From assembly GCA_036389485.1 (NCBI GenBank), contig DASVPR010000032.1:1-60621 (forward strand): DNA of 60,621 bases. Reading direction: 5' to 3'. Under the pieces are notes generated by a model. The model had not been told where the DNA came from and made no database searches. It saw only the letters and a program-made list of their open reading frames with translations. Positions 18,341 to 27,562 of this stretch are shown piece after piece. A program made the translations under genes and the position numbers. The DNA comes from CADCVT01 sp036389485 (GTDB lineage: Bacteria; Actinomycetota; Thermoleophilia; Solirubrobacterales; Solirubrobacteraceae). Numbering within the stretch: position 1 is the first letter of the stretch; every line of letters begins with the position of its first letter.

Positions 18341-19873
18341 TCAGCTCACGGTGAACGCGAGCTTCTGCCCGGCCATGTAGTGGCCGGCGATGTGGCAGAC
18401 GAGCTCGTACTTGCCCGGCTTCAGGTCGGCCGTGATCGTTTCGCTCTCGCCGCCCGCGAGGTCCTTGCCCTTGAAGAGCAGCGCCGCGTGGTCGATGTGG
18501 CCGCCCTCGGCGTTGACGGGCGTCTTCGCGAGCGCGAGCCCGTGGATCGTCGCGCCCTCGTTCTTCACGGAGAACGTCACCTTGCCGGCCTTGACGCTCG
18601 GGACGTCGGACTTGACCCACATGTCGCCGAGCGTAACGTTCGCGTCGGCCTTCCCCGCCGGCTGGGACTTCGCCGCTGCGCCGCTCATGTCGTGGCCGCC
18701 AGCTGCCTTCGGCGCGTTCTCGGTCTTCAGGACGCCGAGCGAGCCCTTGACCATGTCGCCGAAGGCGTGGTTGACGAAGGGGTACGTCCCCTCCTCGTCG
18801 AGGGTGAACTCGACATAGCCGCCCTGAGCCGGAGCCAGGTTGATCGCCTGCGACGAGCGGCCGGTGGTGCCCTCGACGACGGTCTTGTCGAAGACCGTGC
18901 CGATCACGTGGAAGGAGGACCAGATGCTCGGGCCGGCGTTGAGGACCCACATGCGGATCTTCTCGCCGCGCCTGACCGTGATCGGGTGGTCCTTGTACTG
19001 GTTGGCGTAGCCGTTGAACGCGATCACGTCGGGCTTCTTCGCGGCCATCTTCGCCATGTCGGCGTCGGCGCCGGGCTTGCCGAGGTAGTACTCCTGCTGC
19101 GTCATCCACAGCTCGCGGTCGACCGCGGGCAGGCCCTTCGGCTTGACGACCATCATCCCGACCATGCCGGCGCCGGTGTGCATCAGCACCGGCTGCGTCG
19201 CGCAGTGGTAGAGGAAGACGCCAGCGTGCTTGGCCTCGAAGCGGTACTTCATCGACTTGCCGGGGGCCAGGTCGGCGTAGCGACGGCCGGGGTCGACCTC
19301 GGCACTGTGGAAGTCGAGCGAGTGCGGCAGGTCGACCTTCATCGCCTTCTCGGTGCCGTTGGTGATCGAGAACTCGACGGTCGTCCCCTGCTCGACGACG
19401 ATCGGAGCCGACACGCCTGTGCCGCGGTGGTACTTGCCGTTGACGGCGTAGCTCCACACCTCGGTCGGGGCGAGGTCCTTGTGGACCTGCGTGACGTGCT
19501 GGAAGACGTCGACGTCGACCTTGGTCACCGGAGCCGGCAGCGTCGGGTCGACCTTCGCGAACTTCTCGAAGGCGACGCCCTTCGCGTCCGCGAGCGTCGG
19601 CGCGGTGGCGTCGGCCGCCGGCTTCGCGGGGGCCACAGCCGGCGTGGCGGCCGGAGCGGGCGTCTCGTCGTCGTCGCCGGTGATCGCGAATGCGGCGATC
19701 GCGATGAAGATGGCAAGAACGGCGATCAGCGCCGTGAGGCCCAACCCGACGAGCGTCCACTCGCGGCGCACTTCGTCCGGAGGCTCAGCTAGCCCCTCGG
19801 CGACCGCATAGTCGATGGAGGGCGGCGGCGGGACTTGCTCGTCCTGCGGCGGGAGATGAAGGTCGGTTGCCAT
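18341..19873 (-). CDS. nirK: Copper-containing nitrite reductase (NirK-like) with C-terminal third cupredoxin domain
   Basis: A 510-residue protein starting at the ATG at 19873. Residues about 41-64 form an N-terminal membrane anchor, followed by an Ala/Pro linker. Cupredoxin 1 carries HSLDFH (His184, Asp187, His189) and YHCATQPVLMHTGAGM (His223, Cys224, His232, Met237), matching the type 1 and type 2 copper ligands and catalytic Asp of NirK. Cupredoxin 2 supplies SSFHVIG (His322) and PFVNHAFGD (His369), the second active-site set. A third C-terminal cupredoxin ends with VCHIAGHYM (Cys493, His498), its own type 1 site. It would reduce nitrite to nitric oxide on the outer face of the membrane. 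Divergent from a NarL-type regulator. Confidence 0.9.
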   Translation of the reverse strand: MATDLHLPPQDEQVPPPPSIDYAVAEGLAEPPDEVRREWTLVGLGLTALIAVLAIFIAIAAFAITGDDDETPAPAATPAVAPAKPAADATAPTLADAKGVAFEKFAKVDPTLPAPVTKVDVDVFQHVTQVHKDLAPTEVWSYAVNGKYHRGTGVSAPIVVEQGTTVEFSITNGTEKAMKVDLPHSLDFHSAEVDPGRRYADLAPGKSMKYRFEAKHAGVFLYHCATQPVLMHTGAGMVGMMVVKPKGLPAVDRELWMTQQEYYLGKPGADADMAKMAAKKPDVIAFNGYANQYKDHPITVRRGEKIRMWVLNAGPSIWSSFHVIGTVFDKTVVEGTTGRSSQAINLAPAQGGYVEFTLDEEGTYPFVNHAFGDMVKGSLGVLKTENAPKAAGGHDMSGAAAKSQPAGKADANVTLGDMWVKSDVPSVKAGKVTFSVKNEGATIHGLALAKTPVNAEGGHIDHAALLFKGKDLAGGESETITADLKPGKYELVCHIAGHYMAGQKLAFTVS

Positions 19874-20008
19874 ATCGATTGGTCCTTGGGATCGCTTCTC
19901 TCGTGACGTCCAGAGCATCGGCTTCTCAAGCGATCCGGACCTCCGTGGAAACCCGCAGCCGGCTGCACGCCGCCCGCAGAGACGCTTGGTCGCTACGGTT
20001 GCGGCCCG
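19874..20008. promoter_or_regulatory. Divergent promoter interval between nirK and the response regulator
   Basis: The 135-base gap between divergent starts must hold both promoters. I see no confident -35/-10 pair or Fnr-like palindrome. Its position implies shared control of the reductase and regulator. Confidence 0.35.
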
Positions 20009-20638
20009 ATGCCGGAGGCCCCTCTTACCGTCGTCCTGGCTGACGATCACGCTGTCGTTCGCAGCGGGCTGAAGCTGCTGCTCGCGCAGGCCGGGATGGA
20101 GGTCGTGGCGGAGGCGGGCGACGTCGACAGCGCGCTGCGCTACGTGCTTGGTCATAAGCCCGACGTGCTCGTCCTCGACCTCAACATGCCCGGAGAGCCG
20201 AGCCTTCCCGCGATCCCGCGGTTTCTCGAGGTCTCGCCGGACACCCACATCGTCGTCCTGACGATGCAGCAGGATCCGCAATTCGCCCGCGAAGCGCTCT
20301 CGGCGGGCGCGACCGCGTACGTGCTGAAGGAGGCGGCGGACGAGGAGCTCGTCCAGGCGATCCACGCGGCGCGCGACGGTCGCACCTACGTGAACCCGTC
20401 GCTCGGCGCGAAGCTGGCGACGATGCCGTCGGGGCCACCCGGGGGCCTGACCGATCGCGAGACGGACATCCTGCGTCTGATCGCGCTCGGGCACACGAAC
20501 CCTGAGATCGCCGAGCAGCTCTACCTCAGCGTTCGCACCGTGGAGACGCACCGCGCGCACATCCAGCGCAAGCTCGGGCGAAACACTCGCGCGGAGCTGG
20601 TGCGCTTCGCGCTCGACGAGGGACTCGTCGACCGCTAG
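20009..20638 (+). CDS. NarL/LuxR-family response regulator
   Basis: A 209-residue two-domain regulator. The receiver domain has the acidic pair (LADDHAVVRSG), the phosphoacceptor Asp in VLVLDLNMPGEP (about residue 55), the Thr of VVLTMQQ and the Lys of VLKEAADEE. A LuxR-type HTH follows (LTDRETDILRLIALGHTNPEIAEQLYLSVRTVETHRAHI, in part). It would bind DNA after phosphorylation by a HisKA_3 kinase; one such kinase lies at 24553-26241. Divergent from nirK, so a likely regulator of that gene. Confidence 0.93.
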   Translation: MPEAPLTVVLADDHAVVRSGLKLLLAQAGMEVVAEAGDVDSALRYVLGHKPDVLVLDLNMPGEPSLPAIPRFLEVSPDTHIVVLTMQQDPQFAREALSAGATAYVLKEAADEELVQAIHAARDGRTYVNPSLGAKLATMPSGPPGGLTDRETDILRLIALGHTNPEIAEQLYLSVRTVETHRAHIQRKLGRNTRAELVRFALDEGLVDR

Positions 20639-20758
20639 ACGCTTGCGCTCGGCACAGACGGCGAGCGGCGATTGCCTACTCGTGCGCGAGGCGTCCGCGA
20701 CCGTCCGCACACACGCGACCGTCGGAACGTGCACATTCCCCGTGCCGTGAATGTCCGC

Positions 20759-21382
20759 ATGCGCCAGCCACGAGATCCGGTTATCCGCGCCGCGACTGTT
20801 TGCCTGGCGTGGTTCGTGGCGGTCGTTGTCGCCGAGCACGCCCTCCGGAGCGACCTCTCTCCCGGTGAACATCGGATCTCCGAGTACGCCGTAGGTTCAG
20901 GCGGATGGCTGATGACGACGGGCTTTCTCGCATGGGCGCTCGCCTTCGCGCTGACCGCGGTGGCGCTTCAGCGCCTCCCGCTGCGGTCGTCGCCCGTCGG
21001 TCGGGCTCTAACCGCGCTGCTCGCGCTGTGTGCGATCGGCGCGCTCGGCACCGCGTTGTTCGAGACGGGCACGAGCGCTGGCATGGTGCCGCCAGGTGCG
21101 CGACTCACAGCGGCTAATCACGTGCACGACGTCGCATCGGCTGTGTTGCAGGCGAGCTTGGTCGCAGCGATCTTGTGCGCGCTGACACTGGATGACTGGT
21201 CGCGCCTACGGAGCACGACGATCGCGCTGCTCGTGGCGGCGCTGGCGATCAGCTTGCTGTTCTCAGGCGCGGGCTTCGGCCTGCCTGGGGTCCGCCAGCG
21301 GGTCCTAGTGGCAATCGGCTGCGCGTGGCATTTCCTGCTACTCCGAGCCCTCACCGCCGGCGCGCCCGCCCGCGCGGCTTGA
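20759..21382 (+). CDS. DUF998 family membrane protein
   Basis: From the ATG at 20759 the product is 207 residues with about six hydrophobic helices. The loop after the first helix carries GEHRISEYAVG, the HxISEYA-type signature of DUF998 proteins. Function of the family is unknown. The 3' end overlaps the convergent membrane-protein gene by 32 bases. Earlier in-frame starts (GTG at 20747) are possible. Confidence 0.7.
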   Translation: MRQPRDPVIRAATVCLAWFVAVVVAEHALRSDLSPGEHRISEYAVGSGGWLMTTGFLAWALAFALTAVALQRLPLRSSPVGRALTALLALCAIGALGTALFETGTSAGMVPPGARLTAANHVHDVASAVLQASLVAAILCALTLDDWSRLRSTTIALLVAALAISLLFSGAGFGLPGVRQRVLVAIGCAWHFLLLRALTAGAPARAA

Positions 21383-22412
21383 GCCCTCCGTCGCCTTGCG
21401 TTTCATCATCGTCGCCAGCGCTGGTGGTCTGGCTGTACGCGAGCGGGTTGTTCCAGCAGTACCAGTTCACGCCCGTGCATTCGTGCTCGCACGGCGGGCG
21501 CGCGTGTTCCACGTAGTGACGGTCCTGGAGATCGGGTAGCGCGATCGGTCGCCCCTCGTCGTCGTGCTTTCGCTCTAACTTCGATTGTACATAGCGACCG
21601 TCGCGGTCGAGATGCTTGAACTTCGCGCCTTCACCCGCGACATCCACCAAGTAGGCAGGGAGTCGCTCGACCGAGTCGGGGCTCTCACGCACGAGCCACA
21701 GGACGTCTCCGACGTAGCGCTTTGGATTCAGGCCGAAGTTGAGCGCTGCCTTCCCTTGAACTTCGAAGTCGACAAGGTAAACGAGGAAGATCGCTGCAAT
21801 GGCGAAGCAGATCGACTGAGAAGCGCCGCCGCCGCCGATCGCGCCGATCACGGTGGGGCACGCGATGAGCACGCCCGGCACCAACAGGCGGGCGATGCCG
21901 CGGTGGAAGGACCACAGCCCGGTGACGCCGGCCCAGCGCTGCTGCGCAGACCGCTCGCACGGACCGGGGCAGGAGATTCCCGAGACCTTCGGCAAGATCA
22001 GGTACCAATCGATCGCGCTCGACACATAGATCCCGGACCAGAGCACCACCCAGCCGATCACAAGAACCTCGAATGCCAGACCGATGTCATGGAACGGCTG
22101 CACGTCAGCAGCGTCGAGGAGGGCAGCGCCACCGCCACCCAAGACTCCCATCGTGACCCATTGAGCGATGACCCACTTCTCGAGGTCCGTGCGGTGCTTA
22201 GGGACAAGCTGCGCTCGCCGCCTCCGGAACCTCTCGGGCATCCGGTCCGCCCCGCGGCGCTGGAATAGATACAGCGCATGTAGGAACGCGCAAGAGGCCG
22301 CAACGCCTATACCGACCCACATCCCGGCCGCCCCCCAGCCGCCGAGACCGAGGAGGATCAGACCGATAACCTCGGCGGCGGTGAACCACGACATCGCGAC
22401 CTTCGGTTCCAC
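21351..22412 (-). CDS. Multi-pass membrane protein of unknown function
   Basis: A 353-residue protein with about six hydrophobic segments, for example EVIGLILLGLGGWGAAG near the N-terminus and IARLLVPGVLIACPTVIGAI mid-protein. A roughly 100-residue hydrophilic C-terminal tail has several Cys (CEHECTGVNWYCW) that could bind metal or form disulfides. The start is a GTG at 22412, and the ATG six codons later is an alternative. No family recognised. Confidence 0.6.
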   Translation of the reverse strand: MEPKVAMSWFTAAEVIGLILLGLGGWGAAGMWVGIGVAASCAFLHALYLFQRRGADRMPERFRRRRAQLVPKHRTDLEKWVIAQWVTMGVLGGGGAALLDAADVQPFHDIGLAFEVLVIGWVVLWSGIYVSSAIDWYLILPKVSGISCPGPCERSAQQRWAGVTGLWSFHRGIARLLVPGVLIACPTVIGAIGGGGASQSICFAIAAIFLVYLVDFEVQGKAALNFGLNPKRYVGDVLWLVRESPDSVERLPAYLVDVAGEGAKFKHLDRDGRYVQSKLERKHDDEGRPIALPDLQDRHYVEHARPPCEHECTGVNWYCWNNPLAYSQTTSAGDDDETQGDGGLKPRGRARRR

Positions 22413-22761
22413 AGCGCCTTTCTTCTATTGGTAGCTGGTTGTATACCGTCAACGACGCGATGCGGCTAGCGCCGGCTTCCCACGTATAGAGGCGCGCCTT
22501 CAGCGGAGCATTCGTCGACCGCCGCTAGGACGCGAGAGATGGGCTTGATGTTCGCGGTGATCGCCTCGCTGTCCCTGCTTGGCGCACAGACCGGGTTTAG
22601 ACGAGCTGCGCCGACCGGGCGGCGCACCGCCAGCCGACGGGGCGACGGGACGCGCGGGGGAACCACGCCGTCCCACTTCGTTCCACGTCCAGAACTGGCC
22701 TTCTCGCGCAGCGAGCAGCGCCTCGGCGCCGTTGACCCTCAAGCCACGCGCCGCGCGGCTG
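22413..22761. other. 349-base interval with no supported gene
   Basis: Only short open frames with compositional-shadow character occur here. I see no clear start with ribosome binding site, no repeat and no RNA-like fold. It must contain the promoter for the membrane protein on the left. Confidence 0.4.
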
Positions 22762-23265
22762 CTAGGCGCCTCGCTCCAGCCGCAAGAAGGTCAATTCGAG
22801 ATCGAGGCGCTCGCGGTGATGTTCTGCGCCGAGCGTGAGCAGGACCGTTCCGGTTTCAGAGTCTCGGGTCACACCGAAGACGTGGAGCTGGTCCCCATGG
22901 TCCCTGAGCTGAACCGTATCCCCCTCGCTTATCTCTGAAGCGGGTCGGCTGTCGCTCCCTCGTTCGAGCTGCTGCTCCAGACGCAGCGTGAGAAAGCCGT
23001 GGCGTCCGAGATGACCGACGGCGACCGCGCGATCCGCGAGAGCCTGTGCTTCGTCGGCGGGCATTGGCTCCTTCACTCTCACCGCCCGCTCCAGGAGCAT
23101 GAAGCCTTCGCTTGCATCGCTCGCCATGGCGTTAGCGACCCGCTCCTCGCCCGTATCACTGTCTGTGTAGATGATGAAGATCGAGGTGAACGAGTCCTCC
23201 GCGGAAGTGATCAGCTTTCCGTCGACGACGTCTTCCCAGTCGATGACCCAGGTGGGCGCAGGCAT
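22762..23265 (-). CDS. Hypothetical protein, 167 residues
   Basis: A soluble, acidic protein (MPAPTWVIDWEDVVDGKL). Its C-terminal 60 residues (SEGDTVQLRDHGDQLHVFGV, then a beta-strand-rich end) resemble a small SH3-like or OB-like barrel. No family recognised. It lies 76 bases downstream of the next hypothetical gene in the same direction and may be co-transcribed with it. Confidence 0.45.
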   Translation of the reverse strand: MPAPTWVIDWEDVVDGKLITSAEDSFTSIFIIYTDSDTGEERVANAMASDASEGFMLLERAVRVKEPMPADEAQALADRAVAVGHLGRHGFLTLRLEQQLERGSDSRPASEISEGDTVQLRDHGDQLHVFGVTRDSETGTVLLTLGAEHHRERLDLELTFLRLERGA

Positions 23266-23341
23266 CGATGTCCAGATTATCGGTGTCGAGCGAGACCCAC
23301 GGCGACGCAGGCGAAAGGGCCGTCGAGCCCGCGGAGTGTGG

Positions 23342-24499
23342 CTAGACGTGCGACTTCATGTCGGGAAAGACAGCGCGGAAGTGCTCGGCGACGAGCTCGT
23401 TGTGTCTGAAGTGCAGGCCGACGAGCTCGCACCACTGCTCGTCGGTCATGGGCCCGTCGACCCGCCACAGCTTTCGCGAGTGGCTGTGCGGGCCCGGAGC
23501 TCCGCGCGGGTTGTGACGGTCGACGCCGTAGGTCTCCGTCGGGTACCGCTTGACCTTGCCGTCGACGTGAGTGAATCCGTGCGCTTCAGTGTCACGTTCG
23601 GCGTGTAGCTCGCGGTTGCGGACAGCGATCAGCGGCTCGCCGGTCCGGCTCGTGCGCGGGAGAAACTCACGGATGTAGAGGCGCTTCACGGGATCGCTCG
23701 GGTCGTCTGCGCGCACCGTCCAGTCGAACGACGTAGCGACGAGAGGATGGAAGAATTCCAGTGCCTCTGGCCGATTCACCGCAGCGTGAAAGCTCTCGAC
23801 GCCGACATCGTGGCCGTCCAGCGAGTCGAGGTTGCCCGGTGTGAGCTGGATGCCGGACCACTGATCGGCGAGGAGCACGCGCCGCACGTCCTCGAGCGGA
23901 CCGACGCGGTATGGATCGAGAGCGACCCAGACGGCGAGGTGCGGTTCGGACGCGAGCTCCGCAAGCGCGAACAGCAGCTCGCGAAGTGGCCGCAGCGCCG
24001 CGTGTGGGTAGAGCGCGTGATCGCCGTGACGAAAGACGACTTCGCTCCCGCCGGCGTCTGTCAGGTTGTCTTTCTCGATCCGCGTCAGGCCGTCGCGACT
24101 CAGGGCCGCGTGGACCTGAGGCAACGCAACCGCGAGCGGCTGATCAGCTCGCGGGTGGCCGAGCGCGTCGAGCTCAAGCGCGTCACGCGAATCTTCGACT
24201 AGCCACTGCAGCTCGGCGAATGCGGCAAGACGGGCGAGGTCCTCCGTCGTCGTCGCCGCCTGGAGGCGCTCGGGGACCCACGTCGCGAGGAATTCCTCGT
24301 TGCGGCCGAGTGCGGCCAGGACGCCGGCCTCGTCCCAGCCGGCGACGAGTGCAGCGACCAGTCGCTCGACTTCATCCTTCTGTGCCCGGTGGTGCGGGTA
24401 CGCGCCGTCGTTGAAGTACTCCCAGACATCGAACCGGGACTCGTGCAGTGCGTCGCGCAGCAGCGCCGACTGGTCGTATTGCAGCAACGTTCGAGCCAC
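23342..24499 (-). CDS. Hypothetical protein, 385 residues
   Basis: A soluble protein with a helical N-terminal half (DQSALLRDALHESRFDVWEY) and a mixed C-terminal half rich in His and Asp. No catalytic motif or membrane segment is recognised. Codon usage is typical of the window, and no overlapping frame gives a better protein. Followed by the sensor kinase gene upstream in the same orientation. Confidence 0.5.
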   Translation of the reverse strand: MARTLLQYDQSALLRDALHESRFDVWEYFNDGAYPHHRAQKDEVERLVAALVAGWDEAGVLAALGRNEEFLATWVPERLQAATTTEDLARLAAFAELQWLVEDSRDALELDALGHPRADQPLAVALPQVHAALSRDGLTRIEKDNLTDAGGSEVVFRHGDHALYPHAALRPLRELLFALAELASEPHLAVWVALDPYRVGPLEDVRRVLLADQWSGIQLTPGNLDSLDGHDVGVESFHAAVNRPEALEFFHPLVATSFDWTVRADDPSDPVKRLYIREFLPRTSRTGEPLIAVRNRELHAERDTEAHGFTHVDGKVKRYPTETYGVDRHNPRGAPGPHSHSRKLWRVDGPMTDEQWCELVGLHFRHNELVAEHFRAVFPDMKSHV

Positions 24500-24552
24500 A
24501 CGCCCAGCGTAGTGGCGCGATCCCGGCGGTATCGCTCCCGGTCGACCGCCCG

Positions 24553-26241
24553 CTAGGCGCTAACGGGCAGCGGCGGGGCGTCCCGCCTCGCCGGAAGCGA
24601 TGCGCGGACCGTGGTGCCGTCGTCACCTGAGACGACGTCGAGCGTCCCGCCCAGCAGCGCTGCCCGTTCGCGCATTCCGGCGACCCCGAACCCGGCCGTC
24701 GCGGCGGCGGGATCAAAGCCGGCGCCGTCGTCGGCGACGCTCAGCTCGACGCGGCCATCAGCCGTCCGCACGTCGACGCGGACGGTCGTCGCCCGGGCGT
24801 GCTTCTTGACGTTCGTGAGAGCCTCCTGGACTAGGCGGTAGACGGTCGTCTCGACCTCGGGCTCGAGACGGTCGAGCTCTACGGCAAGCTGAACATCGAG
24901 CCCCTCGGTTGCGGCGAGACGGTCGGCCAGGGTCTCCAGCGCGGCGCCCAGGCCGAGCTGGTCGAGGGCCGCCGGGCGGAGGTCGGTGATGATCCCACGA
25001 AGGTTCTCGATCTCGTGCGCGATCTGGTCGACCGCGGCCGAGACGTGGGCGCGAAGCGCTTCGGCGTCCGGCTCGCGGGCTGCCGCCGAGAGCCCCACGC
25101 GCAGTGCGGCCAGGCCCTGCAAGGTTTCGTCGTGCAGCTCCCGCGCCCACCGCCCGCGCTCCTCCTCCGCCGCGCGAAGCGCGTGACGGAGCCGATCGCG
25201 TTCGACGGTCTGCGCCGTCGCGACCGCTGTCGCGGCGCTTGCGGCGAAGCCGAGCATCAGGCGTTCGTCGTCGGCCTCGAATCCCTCGACGTCGTCGATG
25301 CGGTCGAACGCGGCAAGCACGCCGACGGCGCGACCCCGGAAGTCGAGCGGTACCAGGAGGGCCGACCGGGCGTCGCTCAGCCCCAGCTGCCGGCCGGAGC
25401 CGCGCAGCCTGGCGGCGACGTCGGCCACGCGCTCCGGCCTGCGCGAGCGCAGGACGTCGCCCAGCTCGCTCTCCGCCACCGGCAGCCGCCTTCCCTTCAG
25501 CCCCGCGGGCATCTCACCCGCGGTCGCGGCCACCACGAGATCCTCGCCGTCGAGCAGCGCAATCAGCACGCCGCGGGCACTGACGAGGGCCCGGCCGCGC
25601 TTGACGATCAGCTCGAGAACGCGTTCCAGGCGGGTCTCGCCGCCGATCGCGCGCGCGATCGCGGTCGTCGCCTCGAGCCCGCGCACGGCCCGCTCGAGCT
25701 CGGCGCGCCGGCGGTCGGCGCCCTCGTACAAACGCGCGTTGTCGATCGCAATGGCGGCCCAGCCCGCGAGCGTGACCGCCGACTCCTCGTCGGCGTCGTC
25801 GAACTCCTCGCCGCCCTCCTTCTCGGTGAGGTAGAGGTTCCCCCACGCCTCGCCACGGATGATGACCGGGACCCCGAGGAACGTCGACATGGCGGGATGC
25901 GCGGGCGGGAAGCCGTACGACTGCGGGTGCTCCGTCACGTCCGCTAGGCGCAGCGGCTGGGGGTCCGTGATGAGAAGCCCGAGCACACCCCGGCCGTGCG
26001 GCAGGTCACCGATCGCTCGATGCGTCTCGCGATCGATGCCGCTCGTGACGAAGTCCCGGAGCGCCGTGCGCTCGTCGTTCATAACGCCGAGGGCGGCGTA
26101 GCGCGCGCCCGTCAGCTCGCGTGCGGTGGCGAGCACCTGCTCGAGGACCGCGTCGAGGTCGAGTTCCGATACGACGGCCCGGCCCGCCGCGAGTAGGCGT
26201 TCGAGTCGTTGCGCGTCGAGGTTTCCGCGGACGTCGTCCAT
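24553..26241 (-). CDS. Soluble GAF-GAF sensor histidine kinase (HisKA_3 type)
   Basis: A 562-residue cytosolic kinase. Two GAF domains occupy about residues 25-170 (TARELTGARYAALGVMN) and 190-330. A HisKA_3 dimerisation helix follows with the phosphoacceptor His in RELHDETLQGLAALRVGLS (about 375), then a HATPase with an N-box (YRLVQEALTNVKKHA) and G-box (VADDGAGFDP, GFGVAGMRERA). This resembles DevS/NreB-like redox or gas sensors and is the class that pairs with NarL-type regulators; the regulator at 20009-20638 is the only candidate here. The GAF ligand cannot be read from sequence. Confidence 0.92.
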   Translation of the reverse strand: MDDVRGNLDAQRLERLLAAGRAVVSELDLDAVLEQVLATARELTGARYAALGVMNDERTALRDFVTSGIDRETHRAIGDLPHGRGVLGLLITDPQPLRLADVTEHPQSYGFPPAHPAMSTFLGVPVIIRGEAWGNLYLTEKEGGEEFDDADEESAVTLAGWAAIAIDNARLYEGADRRRAELERAVRGLEATTAIARAIGGETRLERVLELIVKRGRALVSARGVLIALLDGEDLVVAATAGEMPAGLKGRRLPVAESELGDVLRSRRPERVADVAARLRGSGRQLGLSDARSALLVPLDFRGRAVGVLAAFDRIDDVEGFEADDERLMLGFAASAATAVATAQTVERDRLRHALRAAEEERGRWARELHDETLQGLAALRVGLSAAAREPDAEALRAHVSAAVDQIAHEIENLRGIITDLRPAALDQLGLGAALETLADRLAATEGLDVQLAVELDRLEPEVETTVYRLVQEALTNVKKHARATTVRVDVRTADGRVELSVADDGAGFDPAAATAGFGVAGMRERAALLGGTLDVVSGDDGTTVRASLPARRDAPPLPVSA

Positions 26242-26266
26242 ACGCGCCGCACCGTAGCGAGCAGCG

Positions 26267-27409
26267 CTACGCGGCGGCGAGCGTCTGATCCGCCATCCAC
26301 GCTGTCACGTGGCGACCGAAGACCGTGGTCTGAGGCCACCACGCGGCCTCCGGGTGCACGCGTGAGTGGCCTGCGATCGGGTTGCCGCACGCGTCGAGCC
26401 GCGCCTCCAGGAAGGCGGGCTCGGGTGCGCCGAAGAGCTGCGTGCGCAGCACGTACGTGAGCGGCCGCATCGTCGGCGTGGCACCTGCGGCGCCGGCGAT
26501 CTCCGCCGCGATGGCGTCGGCTTGCTGCGCGGCGATGCCGCCCTGCTTGACCGGGAACGAAGTCATGTCGCCGGCCGCGTAGACGTCGCGCAGGCCCTCG
26601 ACTCGACCGAGCGGCCCGGTCGGGACGAAGCCGCTGTAGTCCGGCGGAACACCGGCGATCCGCCTCCCGACGAGGCCGGGCAGCGCGATCACGTGGTCGG
26701 CGGCGACGGTCCCGCCGTCGGACAAGCGAAGTCCACGCCGCTCGACCGTCGCGGGCATCGCGCCGCGGACGAAGCGCACGTCCCGATTGGCGAGCAGGCC
26801 CGACACGAACTCACTGACCTCGGTGCCGAACACCTCGAGCGGCGCGCGCTCTGGGGTGACGAGGCTCACCTCGGTCGCCACTCCATGCTGCTCGGCCTCC
26901 GCGGAAATCAGGAGCGCGAGCTCGTACGCCGGCAGAGACCAGGTGCCCCCCACCGGGACCGCCACCGCCAGGCGCGCGACGTCCCCGGCGCGGACGGCGT
27001 CGCGCACCGACTGAAGCTGAGGCACGTCGCGCTGGTCCCGGAACGTGAGCGCACCGGGCACGGCGACCCGCGCTCGCGCGCCGACCGCGAGCACGAGCGC
27101 GTCGTAGGTGCGCTGCGCGCCGGACGCCAAGCGGATACGGCGCGCGTCCGGGGCGACGGCCTCGAGCCGGTCGCGCAGGAACGTCGCGCCGTTGTCGCGG
27201 GCGAGGGCGGGGAGCGAGAAGGTCGCGACCGGCTGGTCGGTAAAGGCGGCGGCGGTCGAACCCGGCCGGAACGAGAGCTCGGCGTCCGCGCTTACGATCT
27301 CGATGTCGACCAGGTCCCCAGCGTAGGCACGCAGCGCGAGCACCGCCTCAGCGGCCGCAAAGCCGCCGCCTACGACGACGACGCGATGAAGAGCGTGGTT
27401 CCGGGACAT
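26267..27409 (-). CDS. NAD(P)/FAD-dependent oxidoreductase (NDH-2/SQR-like), paralogue 1
   Basis: I start at the ATG at 27409, just before the FAD-binding GxGxxG (RVVVVGGGFAAAEAVLALRA). The second nucleotide-binding region is near VAVPVGGTWSLPAYELALL, and a C-terminal FAD motif reads DVYAAGDMTSFPVKQGGIAAQQ. The 380 residues fit the pyridine-nucleotide-disulfide-reductase-like fold of type II NADH dehydrogenases and sulfide:quinone reductases. The redox Cys pair of SQR is not visible, so the electron donor and acceptor are unknown. It is followed at 26241 by the kinase gene in the same direction. Related to the three tandem paralogues at 29372-33170. Confidence 0.85.
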   Translation of the reverse strand: MSRNHALHRVVVVGGGFAAAEAVLALRAYAGDLVDIEIVSADAELSFRPGSTAAAFTDQPVATFSLPALARDNGATFLRDRLEAVAPDARRIRLASGAQRTYDALVLAVGARARVAVPGALTFRDQRDVPQLQSVRDAVRAGDVARLAVAVPVGGTWSLPAYELALLISAEAEQHGVATEVSLVTPERAPLEVFGTEVSEFVSGLLANRDVRFVRGAMPATVERRGLRLSDGGTVAADHVIALPGLVGRRIAGVPPDYSGFVPTGPLGRVEGLRDVYAAGDMTSFPVKQGGIAAQQADAIAAEIAGAAGATPTMRPLTYVLRTQLFGAPEPAFLEARLDACGNPIAGHSRVHPEAAWWPQTTVFGRHVTAWMADQTLAAA

Positions 27410-27562
27410 GTTCCAGAGCATCGGCCACGCGGAGGGCTCCGGCATCGGGGACGCTCCGCCAGAGCCGTGCGGGGAACTACGGAGTGCTCCCGATGGGAGA
27501 GAACGCCGAACGCCGGCGCGTGTCCGCGCCGGCCTCGGCTTCCGGGGTCGATGTTGCGGTGT

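Noticed and set aside
17592..19760. Very long minus-strand open frame covering the relaxase tail and nirK
   Set aside because: Arg/Ala-rich low-complexity translation with no motif; it is a GC-driven shadow of nirK, which has full copper-ligand motifs in its own frame.
18320..19792. Long plus-strand open frame over nirK
   Set aside because: Compositional shadow of the nirK gene; no domain or ribosome binding site.
22466..22666. Small minus-strand open frame in the 349-base gap
   Set aside because: Arg/Pro-rich, no ribosome binding site, no known family.
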